Below, piece by piece: positions 20,970 to 44,570 of a stretch of 64,000 bases of DNA. A program made the position numbers and the translations under genes. The DNA is from Sinotaia quadrata. Lineage: Eukaryota; Mollusca; Gastropoda; Architaenioglossa; Viviparidae. Numbering within the stretch: the stretch's first letter is position 1; every line of letters starts with the position of its first letter. Where the stretch lies: contig CM054180.1 of NCBI GenBank assembly GCA_028829895.1, positions 110,386,635 to 110,450,634 of the forward strand, read 5' to 3'. Under the pieces are notes generated by a model. The model did not search any database. It saw only the letters and a list, made by a program, of their open reading frames with translations, and had not been told where the DNA came from.

Positions 20970-21217
20970 GTCACTGCATACGGCATGTGTCTGTCCTGGC
21001 CACGTATGCCCCACCCACTGCAAAGCCTTGTCGACCCAAGGGTGCGGCCTACTACAGTCAGTTGATCGACAGTCTTTGGTAGCCGGCACCAGTCCCTACG
21101 CTGTACCACTGGGACTTGCCCTTGATCCTGGAAAAGGTCGGTGGTTGGCTCAAGGAGGAGATAATCCCATACTTTGTGCGCTATGACGAGGCCTGCTTTG
21201 ATGCAGTCAGTGACCGG
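20970..21217 (+). pseudogene. Broken copy of GH1 exon 3
   Basis: Starts after a ttatag acceptor and ends GACCGG|GTGACA, the same splice positions as the intact exon at 11840-12100, but is 248 instead of 261 bases long. It opens VTAYGMCLSWPRMPHPLQ, then loses frame at the segment matching NPKGVAYYNQ; further single-base losses and an in-frame stop follow. LYHWDLPL remains readable in another frame. Confidence 0.9.
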
Positions 21218-22390
21218 GTGACACGTTTTGAAGCAAAAAAAAAAAAAAAACAGTTAAACGAAAATGTCACCAACAAAAACTTGTAAGCATCAAAAGAAAG
21301 TAAACAATCAGTCACTCTTAGTTTATTTGATGTTACAATTGCTTATTTTACTCATTATTCAGTTCAACATTCAAGTGAGTGTTTTGTACATGTGTGTGTA
21401 TAACAGATTTTAAGTGTGCTGTTCTTTCAATTTTTATGTCTCTCCTCCCACCTTATTTACTATGCATTTTATTTTATTTTTTTGTACATACACGAAATGT
21501 TGTGTTAAACTGATGTGTTAAATTCTGTCCAGCTTGAAGCGTCAATATGATGTTTCGTAGTGAATAAATATATACAATTCCAATTTTTGCAAATAATAGT
21601 ATGAATCCAGATCCTGTTTGGTTCCTATTTCGGCATTTTTGCAGTGCGAAATATTGTGACTGAACGTAACAGCAGAAAATAGTCATGTATTAAGAAGAAT
21701 CTGATGCTCTACTCATTTTCAAAACTGAAAATAGATGAACTGTTAAGAATTACTGGAAATATTATATCCCACCAATTTACCATTCCAACGAAAATGTTCA
21801 CGTTGTTGTAGTTTCTTGTATTCCATTAATCTACCGCATCTCTATATCATGACTTCCTCGTGTCTCATTTCATACCTTCACTAGAGTTATGGTATAAACT
21901 AGTTGGGCATAAATCTCCTCATTGACTATCCCAGCTAGCAAATCTTCATGATCATCAAGGAAGGGAGATAAATGTGTGAGAACTTGTACCAAAGACAGAT
22001 TCCTATCTCAGCAAGATGCGTGCCAGTCGCGACAATGGAAGCAGAACAGGAACACTAACCCTCACTTGCTAAGAACTCACATGAACACGACACAAGAGGC
22101 TATTATTTCTTCTTTCTTTATATCTGCATTTTCAGTGACGATTAATAATTTATTGGGGGTGGGCAGCTAGTAAAGTAGTAACAGTTTCCTTTTAAAAATT
22201 TCTATTAATTTATTCTTTCTGAATCATGCTTACTTGCATTTGCAGTATGAGTGAGGATATGCATGTTGCCACATACTTTGGATACTCCAGACCATAAATC
22301 AGATAAATTATGCAAATGTCCTACCCACCCCCATGTCACAGCCACTCTTTAACGAATCGATTCGTTTGTCTCTGCATGACATTTATTCAG

Positions 22391-22501
22391 GTTCTAGCGA
22401 TTTTTTGTAACTAAATTAGTGCACTTCTCCGCATCGCTGTCTAAAATCTGATGCGTCATTTGCAGGTGACTGCAATTTTGAGGAAAGGACATATTCTAAC
22501 A
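22391..22501 (+). pseudogene. Broken copy of GH1 exon 6
   Basis: Begins right after attcag with ttctagcgattttttgtaac, matching the SSDFFGLNYY segment but with a TAA where FGLN should be. It ends with gtgactgcaattttgaggaa, matching GDCNFEE of the intact exon. The middle is diverged and shortened. Exons 4, 5 and 7 of this copy were not found. Confidence 0.65.
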
Positions 22502-22880
22502 GAGTCCTCATGGCAGTTATAAATGAAGCCAGCTTATTCACTCATTCAGCCTCTACTCACCCACTCCCAGGCCTACTAACTTTTGATAGCCATAATGCCA
22601 CTATGCCTGGTCTCCCAGATTACGTTATAACAAGTGGCCATGTTACTCACACAAGTGCCATAAAGTTTGGTCACACTTTACCTGTTTAATCATTCAGACA
22701 TTGATAGATTTCTGTGCTTCGTAATATCAGCACGTGTTTACTATCTTGTCCAGCTGCCCATTCAATTAAAAAGTCGCACAGTCAGCTAACTAACCCTCCC
22801 TTTCCCCCACAACCCCTCACCGAGCGCGAAAGCGGCGGAAGCCGGAAGCGCCCCCTACACTAGCAAGTAACATACTTAAA

Positions 22881-22983
<103 letters not shown>

Positions 22984-24134
22984 TCTCAGATTGAAAATAT
23001 GATGACCATAATGATCATAGGTTGCTAACATCTGAAAATGTATCAGTGTTTATAATGATTTACTCATGCATTTTAATAGTTGTGACTGATAAAAATAAAA
23101 TTGATAGGGTTTGGGGTGGTGATGATGATGATGATTGCTGCTGCTGAAAATGAAAATTTTAAAGCTGAATAAAGTGAAACTGCCTTAATGAGGCAATTTA
23201 AACTCTAACATAGGCAAAGACTGGAGTTCACAAATTGAAAATCGTGTTTTCATTTCGTTCAGGCTGCATTATTTTGGTTTATCGAACATTAAATCTCTCT
23301 TTAATTAATCTGGGTTTGCACCTAACGAAAAGTAAAGATAAAAAAAAAATAAAATTAGTGAATGAGGTGTAATTTGTTGAATTCCTTGTGTAAATATATT
23401 TACATCAATCTCGCAAATCACTTCTAAAACACTTTACACACGGTCAGTGAAACAGGTCACTCGTTTTTTGCCTTCGCTGACTTTTTCTCATTCAAACTCA
23501 AAGGTCATTTAACGTTAAGGTTATAGTTCAGTAAAGGTATATATATATTTTTTAAAAGAAGCACACAAACTATAGCCTGTCAATCAGGACAATCCCTTTT
23601 AACCTTTCCTATGGTTTCACTTTCCGTTAATGGAATTCCGGATGTAAGTCCCCCTTCTAGATATTTTTTTTTTAAATGGCAGTGTTTGCTTAGTTGACTT
23701 GTTTGTGCCGTTACTAGCGTTAGATGAGCTTTTCACAGCGTAAAATACACAAAAATAAGAAAACGTAAAGATCGCACATTCCACAAATATTTGTCGCATT
23801 CGTTCATGTGCATCAAGGTTTTCGTGGTAGGAGTATTTTGTAAACACGATTTTAACATTACTACTTCGTGGTAGGAGTATTTTGTAAACACGATTTTAAC
23901 ATTACTACTTCGGATACCACCATAACTACCATCATTATAGTCACCACCAGTATAGCAATAACAAACTGCTAAATTGAACAAACAAGCACATTCTCGTTTA
24001 AAAACAATTCTCACCCAAGAATAAGGTCGCATTAGTTTGTTTTTTTTAAAAAATAAAAATAAAAACACTCGTTTAATAGTTTATTAATAGTTCAGTGTTA
24101 AACACCATTGAAAGAAATTGTAACTGCTCAGAAC

Positions 24135-24240
24135 AACCAGTATTTTTATGCAAATTAATTTCTCTGAGTACAATAGTTTTATGCAAATTAATTTCTCTGA
24201 GCACAGTAATTCTATGCAAATTAATTTCTCTGAGCACATC
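24135..24240 (+). repeat. 35-bp tandem array, three copies
   Basis: Unit: tttatgcaaattaatttctc, then tgagtacaatag. Lies within the pseudogene. Confidence 0.85.
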
Positions 24241-24781
24241 TTAATGAGTTGGGTTTCTTGAGTCTGTGTTTTTTGAATCTCGGCATTTTTAAGTTTGGCA
24301 AAACTCTTGAAAATAATTATTTCTCTGATTATTAAGAATGCAAGCAGACCAACTGCTATGCCTCAAAAAGAGGAAAGAAATCAAGGCAACATCAAGATTA
24401 GAAAGCTTGTAGTTCAAAATGCAACAAAGGTAATAATATATCGATCGGGTTAAATAGTCTTCATCTGTACAATATATAAATTAATAAAACTAGTATGCGA
24501 ACAATACAATGTTTAGACCACGTATGTGGAAAAAAAATAACCTTTAAATACGCTGAATTTTTCTTTTGGATTGGCTGTGATAAGTAAATTTATTTAATAG
24601 ATATCGATGCGATTTGATTTTAAATGCATTCTTAGCATATCATTTTGTGTGATTTGTAGTAATAACAAAATTTCTGCAAATGGGAAATTGACATTTGTGC
24701 TCTTGTTTCTTTTATGACAGTTTGGGTTTTCTTCTCTCTCCCTGCGTGCGAGCTCGCTTGTGTGTTTGTGTCTATTTATAG

Positions 24782-24930
24782 CAATTACTGAAGATGGGGT
24801 TGATGTTCGTGGGATTTCTGCTGGACAACATCCAGTGGGCCGAAGGTTTCAATGACCGTTTTGGACTTTTTCAACAGGAGAAAGAGGGCCTTTAAGCTTT
24901 CATGAAATCATCACAACTAATTCTGCTTAA
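24782..24930 (+). pseudogene. Broken copy of GH1 exon 8
   Basis: Reads AITEDGVDVRG, then an 11-base loss removes most of the YFCWSLMD block and shifts the frame; WAEGFNDRFGLF follows. The last codons ITTNSA and TAA match VTTNSV-stop of the intact gene. EDGV is nearer the family consensus than the intact gene's ADNV, so the source was probably an older paralogue rather than a recent copy. Confidence 0.88.
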
Positions 24931-25086
24931 CAACATCACGTGATCTTTAAGCTACGGCCAGTTTTATCAAACAAGGCATGTGATGTGTAAGCATAACCAG
25001 TTTTATTTGAAGATGTAATTTATTCACAAGCAGTTTTGATGTACAAAAAATCTTTAAGATAAATTTATTTACGTATTTTACAAGTC

Positions 25087-25290
25087 AGGTTTTCTACATG
25101 TACTTATTTCCTACTTACCCAGTAAGAACCATAACTCTAAGAGTAATGATTAGAGGTTTTCTGTATGTACTTATTTCCTACTTACCCAGTAAGAACCATA
25201 ACTCTAAGAGTAATGATTAGAGGTTTTCTATATGTACTTGTTTCATACTTACCCAGTAAGAACCATAACTCTAAGAGTAATGAGTAGAGC
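25087..25290 (+). repeat. 67-bp tandem array, three copies
   Basis: Unit: aggttttctacatgtactta, then tttcctacttacccagtaag, then aaccataactctaagagtaa, then tgattag. Copies are nearly identical, so it is young. Confidence 0.93.
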
Positions 25291-25871
25291 CATAGTTCAG
25301 TCGTAAGACTTGTTTCTTTTATAGTTTAATTTAAATTAAACAAGCGTTTTCAAAAGGGACATTTGAGTTGATTTTAATATGCTGTGAAGTCATATATCTA
25401 ATTTGGCACAATTATTTCGTACCATGGAATTTTCCCTGTATAAATTTATATAATACCAGTTAGTCAATCCATGATAAGTGTAATCCGAGTTCATTGACTT
25501 ACTAGTTGAATGCGCTTATGTTAAAGTCTTTATTGTAGATACAAAACTTTGCTAGACAGTTGTGTATGTGAGTTTATGGTTTCAATTGAATCACAGATAT
25601 ATTACATAACTTACTTAAAATACTTGCATACCTGCAAACTTATTCATACGAAGACGGGTGTAGACAGTTAAGAAAAATAATCAAGGAGTGATAACCAAGA
25701 AAGTATTGGTAGTGTAACACGCAACAAAAAGGTAAAGAAATGTTAAAATAAAAATCAGTGTCCACAGGTGACATGGTAGACATATGCAGTCTATGTAAAT
25801 AACATTCCAACAGCTGCTGTAGACAAAAACTGTTATGTGAAGAAGTGGGCACAGCTAGAGACACTAAATCC

Positions 25872-26075
<204 letters not shown>

Positions 26076-27430
26076 TATCGTTATTTTTGAAGGAGCCATA
26101 CATTATCCATACATCCTACTATCAGATGTAATCGATCCATAAATTGGTTAGAAAGCAAACTACTAAGAATATATTCCAAAAGAATTTTTCTACTAATTTT
26201 ATTCATATATATATGTATATGTCTTGTTTTATGAAGTGCAGAAAATGCGCATACAGACAAAACACTATTATCAAACTGTTGTTTTTTCCCCCCATACACT
26301 AAAGGTTTAATTTTGCATTTCTTCTTAGTGCTTTATATTGTAAATCACTTGTCAGCCTCTTGCACAAACTGTAAGATAAATGAGAAGAATCTTTGCCGTC
26401 CTCTACCATTCCCATCGACCAATACGAAGTTGAAAGTCGGGATCTGAGAAAGTCAGGGGAAAGAGAGAAATTGGAGATGGGGTGTAAAACTTTCTCGCCA
26501 CAGTACGCTATTTTCATCTTTACTTGAAGAAGTGAATGTTTCAGGGGAGCTTACTTCGAACCGCGGCAATGTGTCTCCTGTTTGCGTATACCTTTACGAA
26601 AAGCCGCCAAGTTTTGCTGGCTCCTGTCACCACATTTGCGCCTATCCTCTCTGGCCTTTTCGGCATCTGCACCATCATCTCTTTTATAAACAGTTAGAGG
26701 ATGGAGATCTAGCAGCATTCCACAACACCATGTTGTAGATAGTAATCATTAGAATTTTTGAAAATTCCTTCCTTCCGTCCGTCCATCTGTCTGTCTGTCT
26801 GTCTATCTATTTATCTATCTATCTATCTATCTATCCATTCAGTGTTTTTATCTTTTCAGTGATCCAAACCAACCAGCCGTCCGTCCATAATTATATCTTT
26901 CCATCAATCTATTTCTCTCTCAGCTAGTCGCTCATAGTGTTTGTCCATCTATGGGTCTTTAGTTTGACGAGTTATTTAGTGGAGACATTGCTGGAATAAT
27001 GGAAACTGTATTGACAAATATGGTTTGTACTGATCACTTATTACACTACGAAAAGTTAATAAAGCGGACACTTTTTATAAAAAGTGATCTAATAAATTTC
27101 AGTAACAAAAAATAATTACAAAATAAATAAAGAAAAGAAGTGACAATAAAAGTAAAGATAATTATAAAAAGAACAAATTGAAACACGCGGAAAAAGCAAA
27201 TATATATTTTTTTATACAGTAATGGTGGATAACTAGTTTTTGTTCATCTTACTAATATTTATCTTAATTAAAATTTGCTTTTATCACATATTGTCCTCTC
27301 ACATTTACCAAATCAGTGTTCAAACCGTTAAATATTACAATATTTTTATCTCAGACGAGATTCTTTTGCTTAATAAACCAACACCACACTCCTCGAACCT
27401 ACAAAGAAGGAAAACAGCAGCACATATTAT
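26076..27430. other. No gene seen
   Basis: AT-rich, with a short CTGT/CTAT tract at 26787-26835. Short open frames here show no family similarity or splice support. Confidence 0.5.
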
Positions 27431-27431
27431 T

Positions 27432-27822
27432 ATCAGAAGGTGAAAATGTAGAGAGGAAATATAAACATTGGAGTTAAAGTCCAGTGGAAAATGTAGAGAG
27501 GAAATGTAAACATTGGAGTTAAAGTCCAATGGAAAATAGTGGAAAGGTGAAAATGTAGAGAGGAAATGTAAACATTGGAGTTAAAGTCCAATGGAAAATA
27601 GTGGAAAGGTGAAAATGTAGTGAGGAAATGTAAACATTGGAGTTAAAGTCCAATGGAAAATAGTGGAAAGGTGAAAATGTAGAGAGGAAATGTAAACATT
27701 GGAGTTAAAGTCCAGTGGAAAATGTAGAGAGGAAATGTAAACATTGGAGTTAAAGTCCAGTGGAAAATGTAGAGAGGAAATGTAAACACTGGACTTAAAG
27801 TCCAATGGAAAATAGTGGAAAG
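27432..27822 (+). repeat. Tandem array with 50- and 62-bp unit forms
   Basis: Core: gaaaatgtagagaggaaatg, then taaacattggagttaaagtc, then ca(a/g)tg. Some copies add gaaaatagtggaaaggt. About seven copies. Confidence 0.92.
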
Positions 27823-28269
27823 TTCGTAGATAGCGGTACAATGACTGACATGACCTCTTTAGGTATACCGTTTCTCTGTCTCTGCAAATATTTATTGTCA
27901 GAGTAGTCTGCCCATTGTTACTGCAGTATACACTAACCAAAAAGATGAACAAATTGGTAACCTTGGGAAGTTTTCTGAAACATCGAGTAGGTTATGACTT
28001 ATCCCCACCCCTCCACACCCTTAATACACACTCCACCGTTCTTCAACCCCTTTTCGAATTAAAAATTACTACTTCTTCTTCTTCTTCTTCTGCTTTTTAC
28101 GGTAAGTGTTGTTATTCCACTATTTCTTTTCTCCTTTCTGCTTCCAATTTTTTGTTTTAGTTTTGTGCTGATTTAGGATGACAGTGACGTTAGTAGAATT
28201 TTGAAGTATCTAACATTTGTTTTGAAGGAAAGACTTAAAGCAGTTTAGGCAATCAGCAAAGAAGATATA

Positions 28270-28690
28270 AACATAAACAGTAAATACAGTGTGAGCACAG
28301 AGAATCAGTAAAATAAATGTCAGCTTAGACAGACAGTAATATAATGCTGACATAGACAGTCAGTAAATACAGTGTGAGCACAGAGAGTCAGTAAAATAAA
28401 TGTCAGCTTAGACAGACAGTAATATAATGCTGACATAGACAGTCAGTAAATACAGTGTGAGCACAGAGAGTCAGTAAAATAAATGTCAGCTTAGACAGAC
28501 AGTAATGCTGGCATAGACAGTCAGTAAATAAAATATGAGCAAGGACACTCAATAAATAGAATGTAATGATAAGCATTCAGTAAATAATATGTGAGAATAG
28601 ATCATCAGTAAATAAAATTGAGATTAGACCGTCAGTATATAAAGTGTAAGCATAGACCGCCCGTAAATAAAATGTGGCTTAGACAGTCAG
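28270..28690 (+). repeat. Tandem array of about 80-85 bp with a 20-40-bp substructure
   Basis: Copies: cagtaaatacagtgtgagca, then cagagagtcagtaaaataaa, then tgtcagcttagacagacagt, then aatataatgctgacatagac. Three close copies followed by degenerate cagtaaataaaatgtgag units. Confidence 0.9.
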
Positions 28691-28699
28691 GAAAAAAAA

Positions 28700-29400
28700 A
28701 AGACAGCCACAACCAACAATTTTCCTTTTTTAATTCCTCACCTAAACTTTTTCAAACTTTCAACATTTCACTTTCGTCATAAGAAAAAGAAGTTCCTGAA
28801 TTCTTTTACCTTTTCCTGCTTCTCACTCCATTCACCTTCTAACTCAGTCCAGTTTTTTTTTATTTCTTTGCTCATCACTAAGTCTATCTTTTATTTTTTC
28901 TCCTTCTAATTCCATCCAGCTTTTTATTTGTCTGCTTTTCACTTCATCCACATTTTGTCCTTGCTTTTCGTGGCATTGCTATTTTATTTTCTTGGCTCTC
29001 ATTTCATCCTAGTTTACTTTTCTCTGTCTTTACTCATTCACCTATACTTTTTATTCACGTCACTCCATCCAGCGTTTTTATTCGCTCCTTACTCCACCTA
29101 GCGTTTTATTTCTCGTCATTTCACTCTTTCTCCTTTCTGTTCCATCCATCTTTTCTTATTTCTTTCGTCGTCAGCCGAACCGATTTTAATTTTTTGTCCT
29201 CTTCACTCCATCCATCTTTTTATTATCGTTTTCATCTTCTCTCTATCCGCCCTTTTATATTGCTCTTGATTTACTACATTTTATTTTTCTACTCTTCGCA
29301 CCATCTCACTCTATTTATCTTTATCAAAACGTTTTCTTATTTACCATGAATTTCTCTCGAACTGCCTTCTACTCTTAAACTCCGCCCCCCCCCCCCGCCC
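28700..29400 (+). repeat. Pyrimidine-rich degenerate repeat
   Basis: Irregular 35-45-base units built on cactccatccagctttttat. Ends in a C-rich run near 29384-29400, just upstream of the TATA promoter. Confidence 0.6.
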
Positions 29401-29511
29401 CCATTCACCCCATTTCATTTTTTCTCTCGCCACACCCCCCACCCTCATTCCAATCTACCATGTGGACCCATTGGAGATGTTGGCGGTAGGAGCGGCCTTG
29501 CTAAGCGGTCA

Positions 29512-29601
29512 TATATAAAAGGTAGACTTGTGTCCTGCGTGTGACAGGAAAAGGACATTTAGCGGACGTCTTTAGTTCCTTGAAAGAAACCGTGTTCAGA
29601 G
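29512..29601 (+). promoter_or_regulatory. TATA-box promoter and probable untranslated exon of the glycine-rich chitin-binding protein gene
   Basis: TATATAAA at 29512-29519 in a locally GC-richer stretch, followed about 80 bases later by a consensus 5' splice site (TTCAGAG|GTGAGA, exon end 29601). No coding start lies between them. The next acceptor in the right place is tttgcag ending at 32052, just before the ATG exon, which would make a 2.45-kb leader intron. The pairing is inferred from signals only. Confidence 0.5.
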
Positions 29602-30636
29602 GTGAGACTTTTCATAATGTTATGCGTTAAATTTTGTTCTCTACAACGAAATTACTCTCAGACGTCAGACTTACTTTATCAACCCCCCCCCCCCCCAACA
29701 AAATTAAAGAAAAATTAATTATAGAAAAGAAAAGAAAATTGCTAAACTTTCTGTTTTTCTGAAATATGCATGATTTTGAAGTGAGAAGAGTCTGTAAGGT
29801 TTGTAATCTTCAGACATCCAGTAAGGAAGAAACAGTACGGCTGTTACAAACGTAAAACGTAAAATGCTGCTTGGCGATAAAACTTGTTTGGCATTGCTCT
29901 GAGTCAAGTGAAAGACATTTTCTGATGTGAGTAAGAAAGGTGAAAACCTTCATAACAAGATTAATAAAAGATAAAACTGGAAAAATATTGAAATGGCTGT
30001 AGCCTTAGTCATGTAAAATGATACAAAAGTGTATTACATTACTAGTTAAAGACATGTGCACGTATACTGAATGTAGTGTGTCCTTAATATTTAGGTGAAG
30101 TCTACACAGGTGTAGAATATTCTTAATAATTATTTAGGTGAGGTGACGCAGAGTGAAAAGTAATCCATAAGATTTAAGTGAATTATGCATTAAGTGGGAT
30201 GTATCCATATGTAACAGTGATGTTTTTGTGATGTGTCCTTAATATTTATTTGACTTGTACATAGATTAAATTAGTCTTGATATTTGATTAAAGTTTAAGC
30301 GGACAGTAAGTGGTCTTTAATATTTAAGTAGGGTCTACACAGAATGTAAAGAGTTCTTGACATTTGTGAGATATACTAAATAATTCTTATATTTAGTTGG
30401 ATTCTGAGGAGAGTTTAGTGTGTTCTAAATATTCAAGTGCATTGTGCACACAGTCTGAAAATTAGCCTTGATATTTAAGTGAGATCTACACAGAGATCAA
30501 AAGAGATTTCATACTTAGGTGAGATCTGTACAAAAGGCGGTTGCCCTTAACTCTCTAATTTTACGTACAGCAAAATTATATTGTTTTAGGTTGACCACCT
30601 TGATCCTCCATTCAATGAAAGGCATTTATCTACATA

Positions 30637-30699
<63 letters not shown>

Positions 30700-30703
30700 A
30701 CAC
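30637..30703 (+). repeat. (CA)n microsatellite
   Basis: About 27 CA units in the leader intron of the glycine-rich protein gene. The rest of 29602-31000 shows only loose tttaggtgaga-type repetition and no exon. Confidence 0.97.
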
Positions 30704-31009
30704 GATTGCATATGAGCATAATTATACTTATTTATAGTAAACAAAACTATATCTATTACGTTCTGGATATATACGATTATTTTCCATTAGACTTGACATT
30801 TGAAGTTACCTGTACAGCTAAGTGTTTTCTAATTTCAAGATATAAATAACATCACAGTGAAAGTAAAGGCAATTAAGTTGGATTCTTTCTCTGTAACATC
30901 AGGCCTTTAGGGAACATGGACTTGTGAAATGCACTATGATTTTGTTTATTAGCACTCTCACTTTAAATTGAATTAGTGTTACTTTAAAATTATTACAGTA
31001 GAGAATAGT

Positions 31010-31345
31010 GAGTTATAAATGGTTTATGAATGTTTTAAATAACATCATTCAGCTTTAAACTGAATTAGTGAAGAGCTTTAAATGTATTAGTGTAGAGAAT
31101 ATGGAGTTATAAATAGCTTTAAGTGTATTTGTGTAGAGAATAAAGGAAGTTATAAATAGCTTTAAGTATTAGTGTAGAGAATAGGTAGTTATAAATAGCT
31201 TTAAGTGCATTCGTGTAGAGAATAGGGAATTATAAATAGTTTTAAGTGTAGAGAATAGGGAGTTATAAATAGCTTTAAATGTATTAGTGTAGAGAATATG
31301 GAGTTATAAATAGCTTTAAGTGTATTAGTGTAAAGAATCAAGCGT
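31010..31345 (+). repeat. About 41-bp tandem array, eight copies
   Basis: Unit: agctttaagtgtattagtgt, then agagaatagggagttataaa, then t. Lies in the leader intron. Confidence 0.9.
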
Positions 31346-32073
31346 ATAGACTTACCAAGTTTGATATAATGTTTGCTGACTGATAAAGTTTCATTCCAAA
31401 AATGTCCCCTACATATTAAAAAAAAATCATTTTAATAATTTGAAATAATATTTTGATTACTCACTCGTAGAATTTTCTATTCGTGATCAATCTTGACGGA
31501 GATGTTTAACTGAAATCTAGAATTTTAGCTCACTTTATTTTCACGTATTTTTCTGAAGCTTCAGGGATATTTCAGAAAATAAATTAGATTTACTCAAGTA
31601 ATATTAAAAATAAAAATTGTTTAAGATTCAGGACCGTTTTTTTTTAAAAACAAACAAACAAACAAAGAAATGTCTTATACACCGAATAGATCTATAATGA
31701 ACTTTGCGGTCTTTATCACTAATCTAGGTAAAATTTCCTGCAATGAATATTAATGCACATCTTTCACATGTAATAAAAAACAACAACATTTCATGGCTTT
31801 CTCAGTTTAAAGTAACTATATACCCATGAACATTCCAAAGTAAAATTAAATTAAATTCAAATCAGAAACTTTTTATTAAAAAATACACTTTATTATGAAC
31901 TTAGACATGGTTTACCCCACCCTACTTTTAAAATAATAGTATCTTAATTATGCAGCTATTTCTTACAGTGGCTATTAAATTTTTTTTAAAAGTATCTTAA
32001 TTATACTGCTATTTCTTACAGTAATTATTATTGAAATGAACTGTATTTGCAGAAGCATATCAAGACAAGAATA

Positions 32074-39843
<7,770 letters not shown>

Positions 39844-40017
39844 TAGGAATTCGTCATTGTTCGCTGCAGTGGTTACTAGGCGATTTGAAGCGGTAGGCGA
39901 GTTTTTGCGCCAGTGAGAGAAATGTGTTTGAACATTCACAAAAATGTCCAACCTGACTATCAAGTATTTGTATTTTGAATGTATTAATTTTAAAGAAATG
40001 TGCATGCATTTATCAAT

Positions 40018-40023
40018 AATAAA
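40018..40023 (+). promoter_or_regulatory. Poly(A) signal of the glycine-rich protein gene
   Basis: AATAAA about 175 bases after the stop codon, before the (CTAT)n tract at 40135. Confidence 0.55.
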
Positions 40024-40133
40024 TATTTTTTAAAAATTATTACTGAAGATTGTTCACTGTCTTTAGGAAATTTGTTTTGGACAGAGCTAGCGTAGTGTTT
40101 GATTTTCTGCTGAAATATCCATCGATCCTTGCA

Positions 40134-42429
<2,296 letters not shown>

Positions 42430-43003
42430 CTTTAATTGTTTCTCTAAAACTCCACTCTCTTTCTGTGATGATTTATAACCATGAATTTGATTACATATAT
42501 ATGATAATTTTACTGCTGATATCTATGTTAGATAAATTTATCGATTGTCTAGCGCTACTCGAATATTATTGTGAAGTGATGTAAATATCAATTCTCTTTT
42601 GATTATAGTCACATGTTGCATATTTGATTTTTGTTTTTTTTAATAAATTTTAGTTACATTTATTGATATTCTTACACACATTGATAATTAATCATATGTT
42701 GGGTAGTGGGTGGATGGGTGCTCACTAAATATAGATTAAAAGACAGAGATTTGTCTTCTCCTTTAGTAAGACGTTTTACCACCTATGGAAATATTTTGTG
42801 AAGATAAATATTTGTCTTTAATGTTTCTAGAAGAGAGAATACGTTTATAGCGGCCGCATATCCGCCAAATGAGAGAGACGAGTGGTGTCCTGTGGAGAAT
42901 TATTAATAACATAAATTAAGATTATCATCACTTGTAATTGGTTATGAATGATTAAATAAGAATCATAATCATAACCAATAACTAGGGTGGCTTTGTGTCA
43001 CAA
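42430..43003 (-). mobile_element. Dispersed repeat, copy 2 (inverted relative to copy 1)
   Basis: Reverse complement carries the same ordered blocks as 3551-4045, with many substitutions and small gaps, so the copies are old. The element's sharp end is near 43003 (ccaccctagttattggtt on the minus strand). The far end is gradual. Confidence 0.75.
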
Positions 43004-44260
43004 CACGCAAACACATACACACACACGTACACAATCTCACTGACAAACGCACTTACGTTCACACATATATGCGCACTTTTGCACTCGCGCGCGCGCGCAC
43101 ACACACAAACATGGAAATAGCATACAGGAAAAAATGAAATCTCACGTATCTTTACACTCACACATTTCCTCGCCGTAATGTCTCTGTCTCTGTGCCTGAA
43201 ATGTGTGATTAAAACAGAAATAGGAAATTCTTTGTTACATTTCGACACTCTGTGTTTATTGATGCGAGACACAGTGGTATTTGGGGTAAAGGTGTTTTAA
43301 AATACTATTAAATACAGGCACAAATGCAATTTAGAAATAAAAAACAAAAAAGTAACACAAACGCAAAACAATATCTGGGCACAAGAAACAAAATGCGCCG
43401 CCATACCGGAAACACTGTACAGGTCAACTGCAATGAGAAGAATAGCATGGAGAATGGATAAAATGATACAATCAAGGCAGAACTGTTTATATTTTAACCC
43501 ATTTCTTTGGGACAATTATATTATTACCAGTTTAAATAAAATAAAAATTATTAGGCTGAATTTATTTTGTATTTTTAGGAGGCCCTAATATGTTAAAAAA
43601 ATCATATTATAGAAATTATTTGATGTCGCATATATGCTTACTTTCAAAACTAGTTACAATCGAAGTATATCCATGATCGACTGTCTGTTTCTCACATTTC
43701 CATTAGTTAAAGCACACATACTAATTTTAAAAAAAATAAAAATTAATGTGAATATTCTGAGTCCTGGCGATTGCATTTACAGTGTGATAACAATTTGTAA
43801 GTTTATTAAGTTTGCCTTGAAGTCAACCTTGGGCCTAGATATCTCCTCCCTATCTCCTCTTCCAATCCCCGCGACTCAAGCGCAGCGAACCGTTTTGCCG
43901 AACACGCAGTGGGTTCAGGACAAGAATATAATGGTAAAGGTTTTAATAAGAAATAGGTTCCAAAGTGCAGCCCCCTCATCCAATATTTCAAAAACCAATT
44001 AGACGTGTCTATTATTATAAATTCATAGAGAAAGAAACCTCAAAACATTAAGAGTGAAGTTAACAAGAAACTTCTATTGCGGACTTCACGACTTCCCATA
44101 AAAACTCGGTCGAAGGTGTTTGTCCTTGGTATCAGTTGCTGTAACGGACAATGGTAAGATTGTAATAAATAAATTTTGAAGAAACAACACACATACATCC
44201 CTTTCAAGGTATGGTAAAATATACTCAGGCAAAATGTTGCTACTCTCAGACAGTTGCTGT
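43004..44260. other. Intergenic, no gene supported
   Basis: A (CG)n/(CA)n patch at 43086-43106, then AT-rich sequence. A GC-richer stretch at 43825-43990 is open on both strands but has no recognised domain. Confidence 0.45.
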
Positions 44261-44570
44261 ATTCAGTTGTTGCACATGAGTGGCACTAGCACTACCTAGT
44301 GACCATAAATACCTAATTCGTGGAGATGACAAGTTGCTGCACACTTGTGGCACTAACACTACCTAGCGAACATAAAGACTTTATTTGTGGAGATAACAAG
44401 TTGGTGAACACTAGTGGCACTAACACTACCCAGCGAACATAAAGACTTTATTTGTGGAGATGACAAGTTGCTGCACACTAGTGGCACTAACACTACTTAG
44501 CAACCATGAAGACTTCATTCGTGGAGATGACGAGTTACTGCACTAGCAACCATTCATGGAGATAACATTC
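44261..44570 (+). repeat. 67-bp tandem array, about 4.5 copies
   Basis: Unit: gttgctgcacactagtggca, then ctaacactacctagcgaaca, then taaagactttatttgtggag, then atgacaa. Confidence 0.92.

Noticed and set aside
43806..44002. GC-richer stretch open on both strands
   Set aside because: No start context, domain or splice support; both strands being open suggests chance or an old element.
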